Source: Cyanosarcina radialis HA8281-LM2 | GTDB lineage: Bacteria; Cyanobacteriota; Cyanobacteriia; Cyanobacteriales; CCAP-1448 | Assembly: GCA_019359615.1 (NCBI GenBank) | Contig: JAHHHA010000008.1 | Location: 62,001-126,000 of the forward strand | Direction: 5' to 3' | Length of the DNA: 64,000 nucleotides | In this document: positions 28,401 to 35,334 of the stretch, piece by piece | Layout: each line of letters begins with the position of its first letter | Position numbering within the stretch: the first letter of the stretch is position 1 | The notes under the pieces: generated by a model | What the model saw: the letters and a program-made list of their open reading frames with translations, nothing else | Told to the model about the DNA's origin: nothing | The model's database searches: none | Position numbers and translations under genes: made by a program

Positions 28401-28823
28401 GCTGGTACTGTCCGGCGAGGATACGAACTCAATTTACCTTTGCAAGTATGGCAGCATTCATCAACTCAAAATCCTACTTCCCCAAAGCTACCGCCTGCGG
28501 GTCAGCTATTGAATTTAACCGCAGATAATCTCATCTTAACGGCATTCAAGCGATCGCAGAACGACCCCCAAACATGGATTTTGCGATGTTATGAATGTCA
28601 CGGTACAGCAGCCATGTTAGGGCTGCATAGCGATCTAGATTTGAAAGTAACTCAAAGAGTCGATTTACTAGAACAACCGATCGATCGAATTCCAGAATCT
28701 GAATTCGATCGATCGCCCGATGTCCAGCCAAATTTAGCGTTGGCACTAGCCTGTGCGCTAGCACGTATCGCACCTTGGCAGATTGCCACTTTTACCGTTA
28801 TAAATGAACTTGGCAATTCCTAA
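25464..28823 (+). CDS. glycoside hydrolase family 38 alpha-mannosidase with two repeat insertions
   Basis: A 1119-residue retaining alpha-mannosidase. The zinc/substrate motif is LLGHAHLDMAWLWTVSETWE, the nucleophile Asp is in WLPDSFGFCWQLPQ, and the second zinc His lies in GVGDHGGGPTRD. The mid and C-terminal beta-domains follow. No signal peptide is seen, so cytosolic glycan turnover is likely. Two repeat-derived segments at about residues 167-191 and 252-282 interrupt the N-terminal region before the catalytic domain without breaking the frame. Confidence 0.92.
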   Translation: MTDSKLTGDDRLETAIARLRQLTQIDVQTDWRYCAEDLSIDVAIESDISNWRSVTLNSKNHIAWDAGKKVFWLKQLLIIPDNLYSYPLTGLALRLSLRWWAELAQIFVNGSLVQEGDLFDCFTRILLSPCVLPGDEINIALRLVSPGHDPGALVHSLCIYEYDWKKDLTPQPPSLQGKGEQSGLRAGGERLEPGFIADELAVLQKYLEVFEPDKLEILIEAVKEINWQALPENVAEFDRSLFLLRQTLQSKIRSPLPPLKSGCKSRRGSLAVQLAPSRGGNPKSKIHLLGHAHLDMAWLWTVSETWEAAQRTFTSAIQLIKEFPELTFCHSTPALYQWIEQHRPDLFAAIKQQVIAGKWEVVGGMWIEPEFNCVSGESIVRQILYGQLYVKEKFGQFSTVAWLPDSFGFCWQLPQMLKQGGIEYFVTQKLLWNDTTQFPYGLFYWQAPDGTQILSLMSAPIGEGIEPVKMAKYACDWYGKTGLKDYLWLPGVGDHGGGPTRDMLEVARRWQTSPFFPDLEFTTASNYLQEIQPENSSCLPVWNDELYLEFHRGCYTSHADQKRFNRQSEGLLYQAELFASLATIATGITYPQSELETAWKKVLFNQFHDILPGSAIRQVYVEADRDWQEVQQTATAILQQSFQAIASQIQLPDPPVPDAQAIIVFNPTNWPRSEVVSFQLPQPKYNWQPQLDWQIRNLKGKEVLICNINSVSPTIANISFLAEDIPGVGYKLFWLCPHKNNNYHSLHVIDFVIENRYLRVSINPNTGDIDSIFDKDNNREILSAPSNQLQAFEDGGQYWDAWNIDPNYERHPLPTSQLLKIQHCCDLDSVESRIRVTRKIGRSTFYQDYVLEAWSKVIKIETKVDWQETHVLVKAAFSLNLEADYVAYEIPYGARKQTTKPQTPAEKAKWEIPALQWADLSNDEWGVSLLNDCKYGYDFRSNCLRLTLLRSSTWPDPEADKGWHEFTYAIYPHSGSWETAGTVRRGYELNLPLQVWQHSSTQNPTSPKLPPAGQLLNLTADNLILTAFKRSQNDPQTWILRCYECHGTAAMLGLHSDLDLKVTQRVDLLEQPIDRIPESEFDRSPDVQPNLALALACALARIAPWQIATFTVINELGNS
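25960..26040. repeat. family-A-like repeat within the mannosidase gene, first copy
   Basis: ACCTAACCCCCCAACCCCCT begins the stretch, the hairpin CCCTTCCCT-ACA-AGGGAAGGG follows, and GGGGGTGAGAGGTTAGAACC ends it. The outer arms CCTAACC/GGTTAG are inverted. The encoded residues (DLTPQPPSLQGKGEQSG and on) do not look like the family. Confidence 0.8.
26216..26310. repeat. nested palindromic repeat within the mannosidase gene, second copy
   Basis: The outer arms ATCCCCCCTACCCCCCTT and AGGGGGGGAAAT surround a second hairpin built on GCGGCGAGG-TT-CCCTCGCCG, followed by AAATCCAAAATCCAAAATT. It appears to be one repeat inside another, and the gene stays in frame. Confidence 0.75.
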
Positions 28824-28825
28824 AT

Positions 28826-29752
28826 CTATTTTTGCAGGATTACTAGATCTTGCAGATTGCTAATACATCCAGGAACGATATTTACCACCTCAAAATATTT
28901 ACTCCAATTTTCAGCGATATACTTCTGGGAATGATAAGTCAATCCATACATTTCTTCTTCTACTAAAGCTTTAGGATTGATAAATTTGTTGAGAGAACGA
29001 GTACCTGGAGTCAGCTTAAACACCAAATCTTCAGCAATTAATTGCTCGTAAAGGTGGCGATTGATTCCTAAAATATCGTTGCGTTTGGCAGCATATTCAC
29101 CCAGAGTCGTGAGCAACGCTATCCCTTGAGGTTTCAAGACTCGTTTTAGCTCTTTTAACCAATCGTATTGGAGCTTTTCGCTGAGATGGGTAAAAACTGA
29201 CACTGAATAAATTAAATCGAAAGACTTGTCAGCAAAAGGCAATGGAGGATTAAAGTTGGTTCTGTAAAAATTAGCGCCAGGATAACTTTTAGACAACCAT
29301 TTAATGTGAGCTTCGTTAGGATCGCATCCCGTTAGATTAGCCTGTCGATAGCCCGACATATACTGAATTTGCCTGCCCGCTCCACAACCAAAATCTAAGA
29401 TGTTACGAAATCGATCGAGAGCTAAACCGCATTTTTTTAGCTCTTCTGCAAAACTATCAACTATACTTTTACCAGATTTAACATAACCATCTATTGTTCG
29501 ATCTGAAGTAATAATTCTTAATTGCAGAGGAGGAATAGGTCGATCCCAGCCGTGCTGTTTTTGGTAGCTTTGACACAAAATCGGATCGGCGATCGAATGC
29601 ACCACATTGATCCCTTGTCGCACTAATCGCGGTGTTTTTTTCTTGACCAAGCTTAAAAATCTAGATTTTTTCAGTTGTTGCTCTCGATTTTGTAATTGAC
29701 TGGTCAACAATTTTTGGTAATCTTGGGAGCTTTTAGGGGTGAGATTAGGCAT
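28826..29752 (-). CDS. class I SAM-dependent methyltransferase
   Basis: A 308-residue protein. The SAM-binding motif I is ILDFGCGAGRQI, followed by GCDPNEAHIKWL and the post-motif SFDLIYSVSVFTHL. An N-terminal basic region of about 90 residues precedes the domain (LTSQLQNREQQLKKSRFLSL). The substrate is unknown; similar proteins sit in glycan clusters. The gene converges on the mannosidase with only 2 bp between stops, and no terminator is visible. Confidence 0.88.
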   Translation of the reverse strand: MPNLTPKSSQDYQKLLTSQLQNREQQLKKSRFLSLVKKKTPRLVRQGINVVHSIADPILCQSYQKQHGWDRPIPPLQLRIITSDRTIDGYVKSGKSIVDSFAEELKKCGLALDRFRNILDFGCGAGRQIQYMSGYRQANLTGCDPNEAHIKWLSKSYPGANFYRTNFNPPLPFADKSFDLIYSVSVFTHLSEKLQYDWLKELKRVLKPQGIALLTTLGEYAAKRNDILGINRHLYEQLIAEDLVFKLTPGTRSLNKFINPKALVEEEMYGLTYHSQKYIAENWSKYFEVVNIVPGCISNLQDLVILQK

Positions 29753-30015
29753 TTTTAAGTCTCGCTGGCATCGAGTAGCTATTCTAGCGTAAGTTTTAGA
29801 AATTATAGACCACTAAACTAAATAAATTTTTCAGCCATATTGCCTAAAAATAAAAATTTAAAAGATCGCCAACCCCAAACAAGATACTACATTTTTTCGA
29901 TTCCAATATTTATTTATGAAGCTATATGAAAAAACAGAAATATCAAAATCGATCTCAATTATAGGCTATGGCATTAAGCTAGAGTTAGATAAATGCTAGC
30001 GGCGAGATTGAAATC

Positions 30016-30276
30016 ATGCCCGATTCTCTGATGTATCAACAAGATGCCTATGTGGTTCTCGAACCCGATCGTCCAGAGGAATTTTTGACTGCGGAAGAAT
30101 TGTTAGAAAAGTTGAAAGCGGTGCTAGCTTTAAAACCAGACGCTCTGCCTAGAGAATTGCAAAAATTTTCTTCGGTAGAGGAGCAAGCTCAGCACTTGAT
30201 GGAAAATTATTGCGAATTCGATGTCGCACCGGGACAATATCTCCAATGGTATGCAGTCAGGCTAGAAAAAGGCTGA
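30016..30276 (+). CDS. crr7: CRR7-like protein (chlororespiratory reduction 7), NDH-1 assembly
   Basis: An 86-residue soluble protein. The pattern YQQDAYVVLE, EEFLTAEELLEKLKAVL, EEQAQHLMENYCEFDV and PGQYLQWYAVRLEK matches my recollection of the cyanobacterial CRR7 family, whose plant member is needed for assembly of the NDH subcomplex A. The assignment rests on sequence recognition, not on context. It is a single gene upstream of a tandem repeat. Confidence 0.68.
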   Translation: MPDSLMYQQDAYVVLEPDRPEEFLTAEELLEKLKAVLALKPDALPRELQKFSSVEEQAQHLMENYCEFDVAPGQYLQWYAVRLEKG

Positions 30277-30299
30277 GTCGATCGGAGTTCCAACATTCG

Positions 30300-30338
30300 G
30301 AGTTCTGAACTTCTGAACTTCTGAACTTCTGAACTCCT
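30300..30338. repeat. short tandem repeat of TTCTGAAC
   Basis: Four head-to-tail copies of the octamer TTCTGAAC(T) lie between the convergent crr7 and LpxB-like genes. It is a simple-sequence array with no CRISPR-like spacers. Confidence 0.8.
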
Positions 30339-30346
30339 ATATTCTT

Positions 30347-31606
30347 CTAGCTTAATTTGGCCATCAAGCAATCGGCAATCCGGCGGGCAGCGCCCGGTTC
30401 TCCCAAGCGCCGCTGGCCGTTTTGGGCAATTAGCGGCCATCGCTCCGGTTGGCTCAAAAGTTGCCCCATAGCACCAGCAACTTCAGTAGGGTTATCTACC
30501 AAAATCAACGACGGACCGAGCAAGCGGCTTTGGGCTTCAGCAAAAGCTGGGGTGAATTGAGGGCCTTTACCTGGAATAGCGATCGCAGGTTTTCCCAAGC
30601 CGACAAACTGTTCTGTTGCCGTTCCTGCCATGGCAATCGCTAAATTCCCTCGCAGACAATAATCGGCATAAGCATTCTGACTCAAAACTAAAGTAGCATT
30701 GGCTTTAATGAATGATAAATCGGTAATAGGTTTCCATCCACTGGCGACGAGAGCAGGACGCAAACGATCGAGGTTTAAAGTCGGAGCTATAGCCCCCAAA
30801 AACACTAAAGATTTCGACGGCAAAACTGCTATTACTCCATCTACCGCTGACATAATTTGTTGCCAATTAGCATAAGCTTCTGGCACCCTCGAACCAGGGA
30901 GAAGCGTAATGTGAAGCGTTGAATGTTCTAACAAATGTGGAGCGTTAAGCGTTGAGTGCAGAATACTGCCTCTCTCCTCTAAAAACCCATCCATCATCGG
31001 ATTTCCCAGGTCGAAAGCCCGAATCGATCGGGTTTGCAAAATCTCTGCCGTCAACCGATCTCTAGGAAAAACTGCTAGGCAGCGGGGATGTTTCATCAGC
31101 CAAAGTTCCCAAGGCTGATAAACCGAGCCGGAATAAGCCTCTAATTGTTGAAACCACGACTGACGCGGCAATAGGCCGGTTTCATCTCGCAAGTAATACT
31201 CCGATCTAGCCGTGCCGACAAAAGCGTAGTTAATGCCGCTCCACCAAGCAAATGACAGCGGCACGATGTCTCCGACTGCCAGAATCGCTACTTGGTTTCC
31301 AGATTGGGCGTGAAATCGCACCCAATTACGAATCGCTTTTAACTGCGACCAGATTAATTGCACTAAGCCGCTGCGCAGATCTCCGATCAGTTCTCTGCCC
31401 TTCATAAAGAAGAAACCCCCAGAGGGCATACTTTGAACCGATCCAATAATCGGGATCTGGAGTTGAGTATAAGCTTGCCCTTCTCCCACTAAAGGTAAAG
31501 CTGCCAGCTTGGGGGGATGTTCTTGTTGCTGGAGTGCTTGTAGGATGCGGACAGCGATCGCGTCTTCCCCGTGACCGTTGCTCAGGCAAAGTAGATTAGT
31601 TATCAT
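30347..31606 (-). CDS. lipid-A-disaccharide synthase-related glycosyltransferase
   Basis: A 419-residue GT-B protein of the cyanobacterial LpxB-related family. Typical features: N-terminal LLCLSNGHGEDAIAVRIL, VGTARSEYY, LLPGSRVPEAYANW and the C-terminal AMAGTATEQFVGLGKPAIAI. True lipid A acyl-sugar donors are not certain for this family; a related glycolipid role is possible. I chose the ATG at 31606 because similarity starts there; the frame is open to 31642. Residues about 213-233 derive from a family-B repeat. Confidence 0.85.
   Translation of the reverse strand: MITNLLCLSNGHGEDAIAVRILQALQQQEHPPKLAALPLVGEGQAYTQLQIPIIGSVQSMPSGGFFFMKGRELIGDLRSGLVQLIWSQLKAIRNWVRFHAQSGNQVAILAVGDIVPLSFAWWSGINYAFVGTARSEYYLRDETGLLPRQSWFQQLEAYSGSVYQPWELWLMKHPRCLAVFPRDRLTAEILQTRSIRAFDLGNPMMDGFLEERGSILHSTLNAPHLLEHSTLHITLLPGSRVPEAYANWQQIMSAVDGVIAVLPSKSLVFLGAIAPTLNLDRLRPALVASGWKPITDLSFIKANATLVLSQNAYADYCLRGNLAIAMAGTATEQFVGLGKPAIAIPGKGPQFTPAFAEAQSRLLGPSLILVDNPTEVAGAMGQLLSQPERWPLIAQNGQRRLGEPGAARRIADCLMAKLS
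30905..30968. repeat. family-B CAACACT-type repeat within the LpxB-related gene
   Basis: Read on the minus strand, CACTCAACGCTTAACGCTCC and CATTCAACGCTTCACATT are diverged copies of the CAACACTTAACACT units at 855-922 and 42258-42352. They encode LHSTLNAPHLLEHSTLHIT, directly before the conserved LLPGSR motif. Confidence 0.7.
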
Positions 31607-31651
31607 TATTGTCCCCTTATCCCCCTCTCCCCGCGATGTCAAAAAAATAAC

Positions 31652-31657
31652 TATAAT
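31652..31657 (+). promoter_or_regulatory. -10 box of ssrA
   Basis: A perfect TATAAT sits 16 nt before the mature tmRNA 5' end, in line with transcription of a short 5' leader that RNase P removes. No strong -35 hexamer is visible. Confidence 0.6.
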
Positions 31658-31673
31658 GGTAAATATAAGACAC

Positions 31674-32060
31674 GGGGCTGTAATGGTTTCGACGTGTTGG
31701 CGAAAGCCTATCTGTGATTCAGGTCGAGAGCGGGTCTTCTCTCGTAAATACCGGACTCAAAAAAAAGTAACTGCGAACAACATCGTAGCTTTTTCTCGCA
31801 AGGCAGTAGCTATTGCCTAAAAACCTCTAGTTAGGTGCGAGAGTTTGTAGCCCGACTCCGTTAAGGACTACAGACCAACCCCAACGGATGCACTAGCGAG
31901 TTTTCCTCTGGTAGGCTCTCTAGTAAAGACTTTACCAGAGCATCCGCATCGTCTGGGACAATAGACGATCCCCGCCTTGAGGGTCAGAAGGGCTAAACCT
32001 GTGAACGAATGGAAGGTTAATACCCAGGGCGGACGGTGAGTTCGATTCTCCCCAGCTCCA
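31674..32060 (+). ncRNA. ssrA: transfer-messenger RNA
   Basis: tmRNA rescues stalled ribosomes and tags the nascent peptide. The 5' end GGGGCTGTAATGGTTTCGAC and 3' end GAGTTCGATTCTCCCCAGCTCC fold into the tRNA-like domain, with acceptor pairing GGGGCTG/CAGCTCC and discriminator A at 32060; CCA is not encoded. The tag frame runs from 31773 (resume codon GCG) to the stop TAA at 31818-31820 and encodes ANNIVAFSRKAVAIA. The ANNIV start is typical of cyanobacteria. It is a one-piece, 387-nt gene. Confidence 0.96.
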
Positions 32061-32082
32061 TTTAAATAATTCAAAAACATCT

Positions 32083-32111
32083 AGAGACGTAGCACTGCTA
32101 CGTCTCTTTTT
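32083..32111 (+). terminator. rho-independent terminator of ssrA, repeat-derived
   Basis: An 11-bp perfect stem, AGAGACGTAGC and GCTACGTCTCT, with a 3-nt loop ends in TTTTT. The stem is the same palindrome as the dispersed repeat at 34975-35010. Confidence 0.85.
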
Positions 32112-32282
32112 GTATGTCCGTGAAAATACAGACTTCGATCGCCAAATTTTTTTCTAGATTCCGCAATTCCCACCAAGAAAATTGAATATTAAGTGTGGCA
32201 TTGTTTCTTTAGATACAAAATTGGCATACCAAATACAGGGTGCTAGCATTTCATCCCACATAAATTTGTAAATTTTAATCCT

Positions 32283-32459
32283 ATGAATTACGAATCCCAT
32301 CCCGCTAAATTTCCGCTGTGGCAATTTCTCAATCAGCCTTTATTCGATACCAATAACAAAGCCATTCTTAACCCCTCTCGCTTTTGGTATCTCCACCGCA
32401 TCGAACTACTAGAGCGCTGTTGGTATCTAGAATGCGACTCTAAAGGTCATACCAACTAA
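32283..32459 (+). CDS. 58-residue microprotein, first tandem copy
   Basis: The frame starts MNYESHPAKFPLWQFLNQPL and ends with ECDSKGHTN. It is rich in aromatics (three Trp) with basic and acidic residues mixed; no membrane helix is apparent. A near-identical copy follows at 32541. Nearly all differences are conservative codon changes, which suggests that both are or were translated. The function is unknown. Confidence 0.65.
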   Translation: MNYESHPAKFPLWQFLNQPLFDTNNKAILNPSRFWYLHRIELLERCWYLECDSKGHTN

Positions 32460-32540
32460 AGTCACATCAGAGCGCTAAAAAACGATCGCTCTAAAAATAG
32501 CCAACCAATTAAACCCGATAACTTGGTAAATTTTAATCCT

Positions 32541-32717
32541 ATGAATTACGAATCCCATCCCGCTAAATTTCCGCTGTGGCAATTTCTCAATCAGCCTTTA
32601 TTCGATGGTAATAACAAAGCTGTTCTCAACCCCTCTCGCTTTTGGTATCTGCAACGAGTCGAACTGCTAAAGCGCTGCTGGTATCTAGAATTCGACTCTA
32701 AAGGTACTACTAACTGA
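32541..32717 (+). CDS. 58-residue microprotein, second tandem copy
   Basis: The second copy of the gene at 32283, with the same leader GTAAATTTTAATCCT before the ATG. It differs at about nine residues (for example TNN to GNN, HRIELLER to QRVELLKR) and ends with EFDSKGTTN. The 81-bp gap between the copies looks unrelated except for the duplicated leader. Divergence with a preserved frame suggests selection on the peptide. Confidence 0.65.
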   Translation: MNYESHPAKFPLWQFLNQPLFDGNNKAVLNPSRFWYLQRVELLKRCWYLEFDSKGTTN

Positions 32718-32822
32718 GATCGGATCGAACGACCGCTCCATGGTTTGGAGGAAATATTGAGTTATGATGGCGATCGCTATCCCCTAACTCAACCACTATC
32801 TAGCAAGCTGAAGCTGCCATTT

Positions 32823-33422
32823 ATGAAGTTATTGAAGACGATATTCATAGCACTAGCGATCGCCACGGCGATCGCTTTCAGCCCAGCTATAACTCCCGCG
32901 CAGAATTCCCCAAACGTTACCGTCAATAACGTTTACTACCAAATTGGCGGTTCCACAGCGACCCAACTTCGCGCCCAAATGGACCAAATCGGTCCTTCCA
33001 ATCCTAAATTTGGCAATCGGCGTTACGATGCTTTGACTCGTTGGATCGTAGGTTGGAGATATAGCTATAGAGTAGAAAATAATCGATGCGCGATCGATAA
33101 GACTGAGGTAAATACAAATATTACTATTACCCTACCCCAGTGGAATCCTCCATCTCAAGCTTCTCGTCAACTGAGGCAAAAATGGAATCGCTATACTCAA
33201 GCGTTGCGAATTCATGAAGCCGGACACAAGCAACATGGGATCGCCGCGAGTCGGGAAATTATAGGGCTACTCAACAATATGCCTAGCTACCGTTCTTGCC
33301 AAGAATTACAAACGGCGGCCAACAATCGCAGCAATCGCGTCATTGCTAAATACAATCAACGAGATATCGATTACGATCGCACTACTCGACACGGCAAAAC
33401 GCAAGGCGCAACCTTCCCTTAA
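32823..33422 (+). CDS. secreted DUF922 family putative zinc protease
   Basis: A 199-residue protein with an N-terminal signal peptide (MKLLKTIFIALAIATAIAFS, cleavage near AQN). DUF922 features follow: NVYYQIGGSTATQLRAQM, a central beta-rich part with NTNITITLPQW, and the metal motif RIHEAGHKQHG (HExxH). The family is annotated as predicted secreted Zn-dependent proteases. I chose the ATG at 32823 because the signal peptide starts there; the frame is open to 32745. Confidence 0.85.
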   Translation: MKLLKTIFIALAIATAIAFSPAITPAQNSPNVTVNNVYYQIGGSTATQLRAQMDQIGPSNPKFGNRRYDALTRWIVGWRYSYRVENNRCAIDKTEVNTNITITLPQWNPPSQASRQLRQKWNRYTQALRIHEAGHKQHGIAASREIIGLLNNMPSYRSCQELQTAANNRSNRVIAKYNQRDIDYDRTTRHGKTQGATFP

Positions 33423-33562
33423 TCGCACTTTCAACAGGCAGTAAATTGCATCTGAATGTTTCAATTGTCGATAGTAAATTGTTACATAGTGCTGCAACCA
33501 TTAACGCATCAAATATATCTTAAAAACAATATAAAGTCGATCGAAGATTAGCGATCGGATCG

Positions 33563-33660
33563 TATAATCGGCAGGGTTTGTAAAACATTAGAGATCTCCA
33601 GAAAGTAAACTCGAAAGCAGGCAGAATGCCTACCTCACCGTAATTGTTGGAGATCTTTAT
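33563..33660 (+). promoter_or_regulatory. promoter and structured leader of the sugar dehydrogenase gene
   Basis: TATAAT at 33563-33568 is a good -10 box. Downstream, AGATCTCCA (33592-33600) can pair with TGGAGATCT (33648-33656) around 47 nt that contain a small hairpin, AGGC-AGAAT-GCCT (33619-33631). The leader would be about 165 nt long before the gene. I recognise no known riboswitch class. Confidence 0.4.
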
Positions 33661-33741
33661 TGCTGAAAGAGTTTGATGAAGATTTTGTTTTCAAACAAAT
33701 CCCATCGCTCTAGTTAACAGCTTTCCCTGTCTGCATCAAAT

Positions 33742-34845
33742 ATGAACATCAGAGCCTTTTCTAGCATCGCACTGTCGATCGTTTCTTTGGCAGCAACAGT
33801 AGCCCCAGCCAGTGCCGCAGTCCCACCTGGTTTTAAAGCTACCCCGATCGCTCGCAATATAATTAAGCCTACAACCATGGCGATCGGGCCGGACGGGCGG
33901 ATCTTCGTGGCCGAACAAGAAGGTCGAATCAGGATTGTCAAGTCAAATAGCTTGCTGTCCGCCCCTTTCCTAGATATTCGGAGCAAGGTCGATTCTAATG
34001 GAGAAAGAGGTTTACTGGGAATCGCGATCGATCCCAATTTTGCCCAAAATAAGTGGATCTATGTCTATTACACCGCTAAGACTCCTAATATTCACAATCG
34101 AGTCAGTCGGTTTACAGCTAACGGGGATCTGGTAGTACCGGGTAGCGAAAAAGTATTGTTAGATATCCAGCCGCTTTCATCTCTGACCAATCATAACGGG
34201 GGGGCAATTCACTTTTGGAAGGATGGGACCTTGCTGATTGCTGTCGGTGACAATGCTAACCCCAACAATGCCCAAACTCTGGCCAACATGAAAGGTAAAC
34301 TCCTACGGTTGAACAAGGATGGGACAATTCCTACCGATAATCCTTTTTACAGAACAGCTAGCGGGGCCAATCGATCGATTTGGGCTTTAGGTCTGCGCAA
34401 CCCCTATAGTTTTGGCGTTCAGCGAGGGACGGGACGCACCTACATCAACGATGTCGGTCAAGATAGTTGGGAAGAAATCAATCAGAACATCAAGGCAGCA
34501 AACTATGGCTGGCCGCGATATGAGGGGCCAGAAACCGACTCTAGATATGTTTCGCCCATCTTTGCCTACCAGCATGGCAGCGGGAATGGCAAAGGCTGTT
34601 CCATCGTCGGCGGGGCATTTTACAATCCAGTAACGGTAAAGTTCCCATTTTCTTATGTGGGAGATTATTTCTTTGGCGATTTTTGTAATGGCTGGATTCG
34701 CAGCTACGATAGTGCTACCAAACAAACCACGCTATTTGCTTCTGGGCTTAACTTTTTGGTTGACGTTAAAGTAGCTTCTGATGGCAAGTTATACTACCTC
34801 GAAAGAGGCGGAGGGGTTTTAACGCAAGTCATTTATAGTCCTTGA
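33742..34845 (+). CDS. PQQ-dependent sugar dehydrogenase family protein, secreted
   Basis: A six-bladed propeller aldose dehydrogenase of the Yli/sGDH type, 367 residues. A signal peptide is present (MNIRAFSSIALSIVSLAATV, cleavage near ASA-AVP). Motifs: GLLGIAIDPNF, the catalytic His segment SLTNHNGGAIHF, LLIAVGDN, LGLRNPYSFGV and INDVGQDSWEEI. Such enzymes oxidise sugars in the periplasm with PQQ. No pqq biosynthesis genes are visible here, so the cofactor may be scavenged. Confidence 0.9.
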   Translation: MNIRAFSSIALSIVSLAATVAPASAAVPPGFKATPIARNIIKPTTMAIGPDGRIFVAEQEGRIRIVKSNSLLSAPFLDIRSKVDSNGERGLLGIAIDPNFAQNKWIYVYYTAKTPNIHNRVSRFTANGDLVVPGSEKVLLDIQPLSSLTNHNGGAIHFWKDGTLLIAVGDNANPNNAQTLANMKGKLLRLNKDGTIPTDNPFYRTASGANRSIWALGLRNPYSFGVQRGTGRTYINDVGQDSWEEINQNIKAANYGWPRYEGPETDSRYVSPIFAYQHGSGNGKGCSIVGGAFYNPVTVKFPFSYVGDYFFGDFCNGWIRSYDSATKQTTLFASGLNFLVDVKVASDGKLYYLERGGGVLTQVIYSP

Positions 34846-34974
34846 CCAAAACAATGGTCAATTCGCAATTCGCAATTTGCCCACGAGATCGCTGTAGGTT
34901 GGGTTGAGCGCAGCAAAACCCAACGAACCCAATCGTGGCGATCGATCGAGATCTATCTTTGACAAATACGAACA

Positions 34975-35010
34975 ATGTAGAGACGTAGCGGCGGGTACGT
35001 CTCTACTTGC
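34975..35010. repeat. family-D palindrome GTAGAGACGTAGC
   Basis: GTAGAGACGTAGC pairs with GTACGTCTCTAC over a short GC-rich loop. It matches the stem of the ssrA terminator and the segment inside metH at 44238-44270; a degenerate relative lies near 3551. Confidence 0.75.
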
Positions 35011-35105
35011 TTTTTAGCGATGCTGAAATTTGGCGGCACGCGGCAGCTTTTTGATGCAAAAACAGCATTCTCTAGATGCAACCAACTCATAGCGATCGCG
35101 ATTTT

Positions 35106-35147
35106 GTAGCAAAAGTTACCTATTTGCCAATTTAATCTTCATAACCT
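35106..35147 (+). promoter_or_regulatory. NtcA-activated promoter of nirA
   Basis: GTA-GCAAAAGT-TAC (35106-35119) is an exact GTA-N8-TAC NtcA box. Exactly 22 nt downstream lies TAACCT (35142-35147), fitting the TAN3T -10 box of class II NtcA-dependent promoters. This places nirA and the following genes under 2-oxoglutarate/NtcA nitrogen control. Confidence 0.85.
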
Positions 35148-35334
35148 AACAAGTATTCCGATAAAAAATCTGCATCTGTAAATTAGCTGACCGATCTAAT
35201 GCCCCATGCTAGATAACCTAGCAGTTGGGAAAAATTGTTCGTTACATAAAGTGTTTTATATTCACCCGATTTCGATCGATTTCCCCAAATTCAATTAGTG
35301 CTTTCAAACCAGGATTGATAAGGATATAGCCCCC

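Larger units (their letters stand above)
34846..35334. other. non-coding region upstream of nirA with two dispersed repeats
   Basis: It holds a palindromic repeat at 34885-34925 (GTAGGTTGGGTTGAGCGCAG then CAAAACCCAACG) and a family-D palindrome at 34975-35010 (GTAGAGACGTAGC / GTACGTCTCTAC). The last 230 bp carry the NtcA promoter and a nirA leader of about 180 nt. Confidence 0.6.

Noticed and set aside
30300-30338. Direct repeats resembling a small CRISPR array
   Set aside because: The units are 8 bp and contiguous, with no unique spacers and no cas genes.
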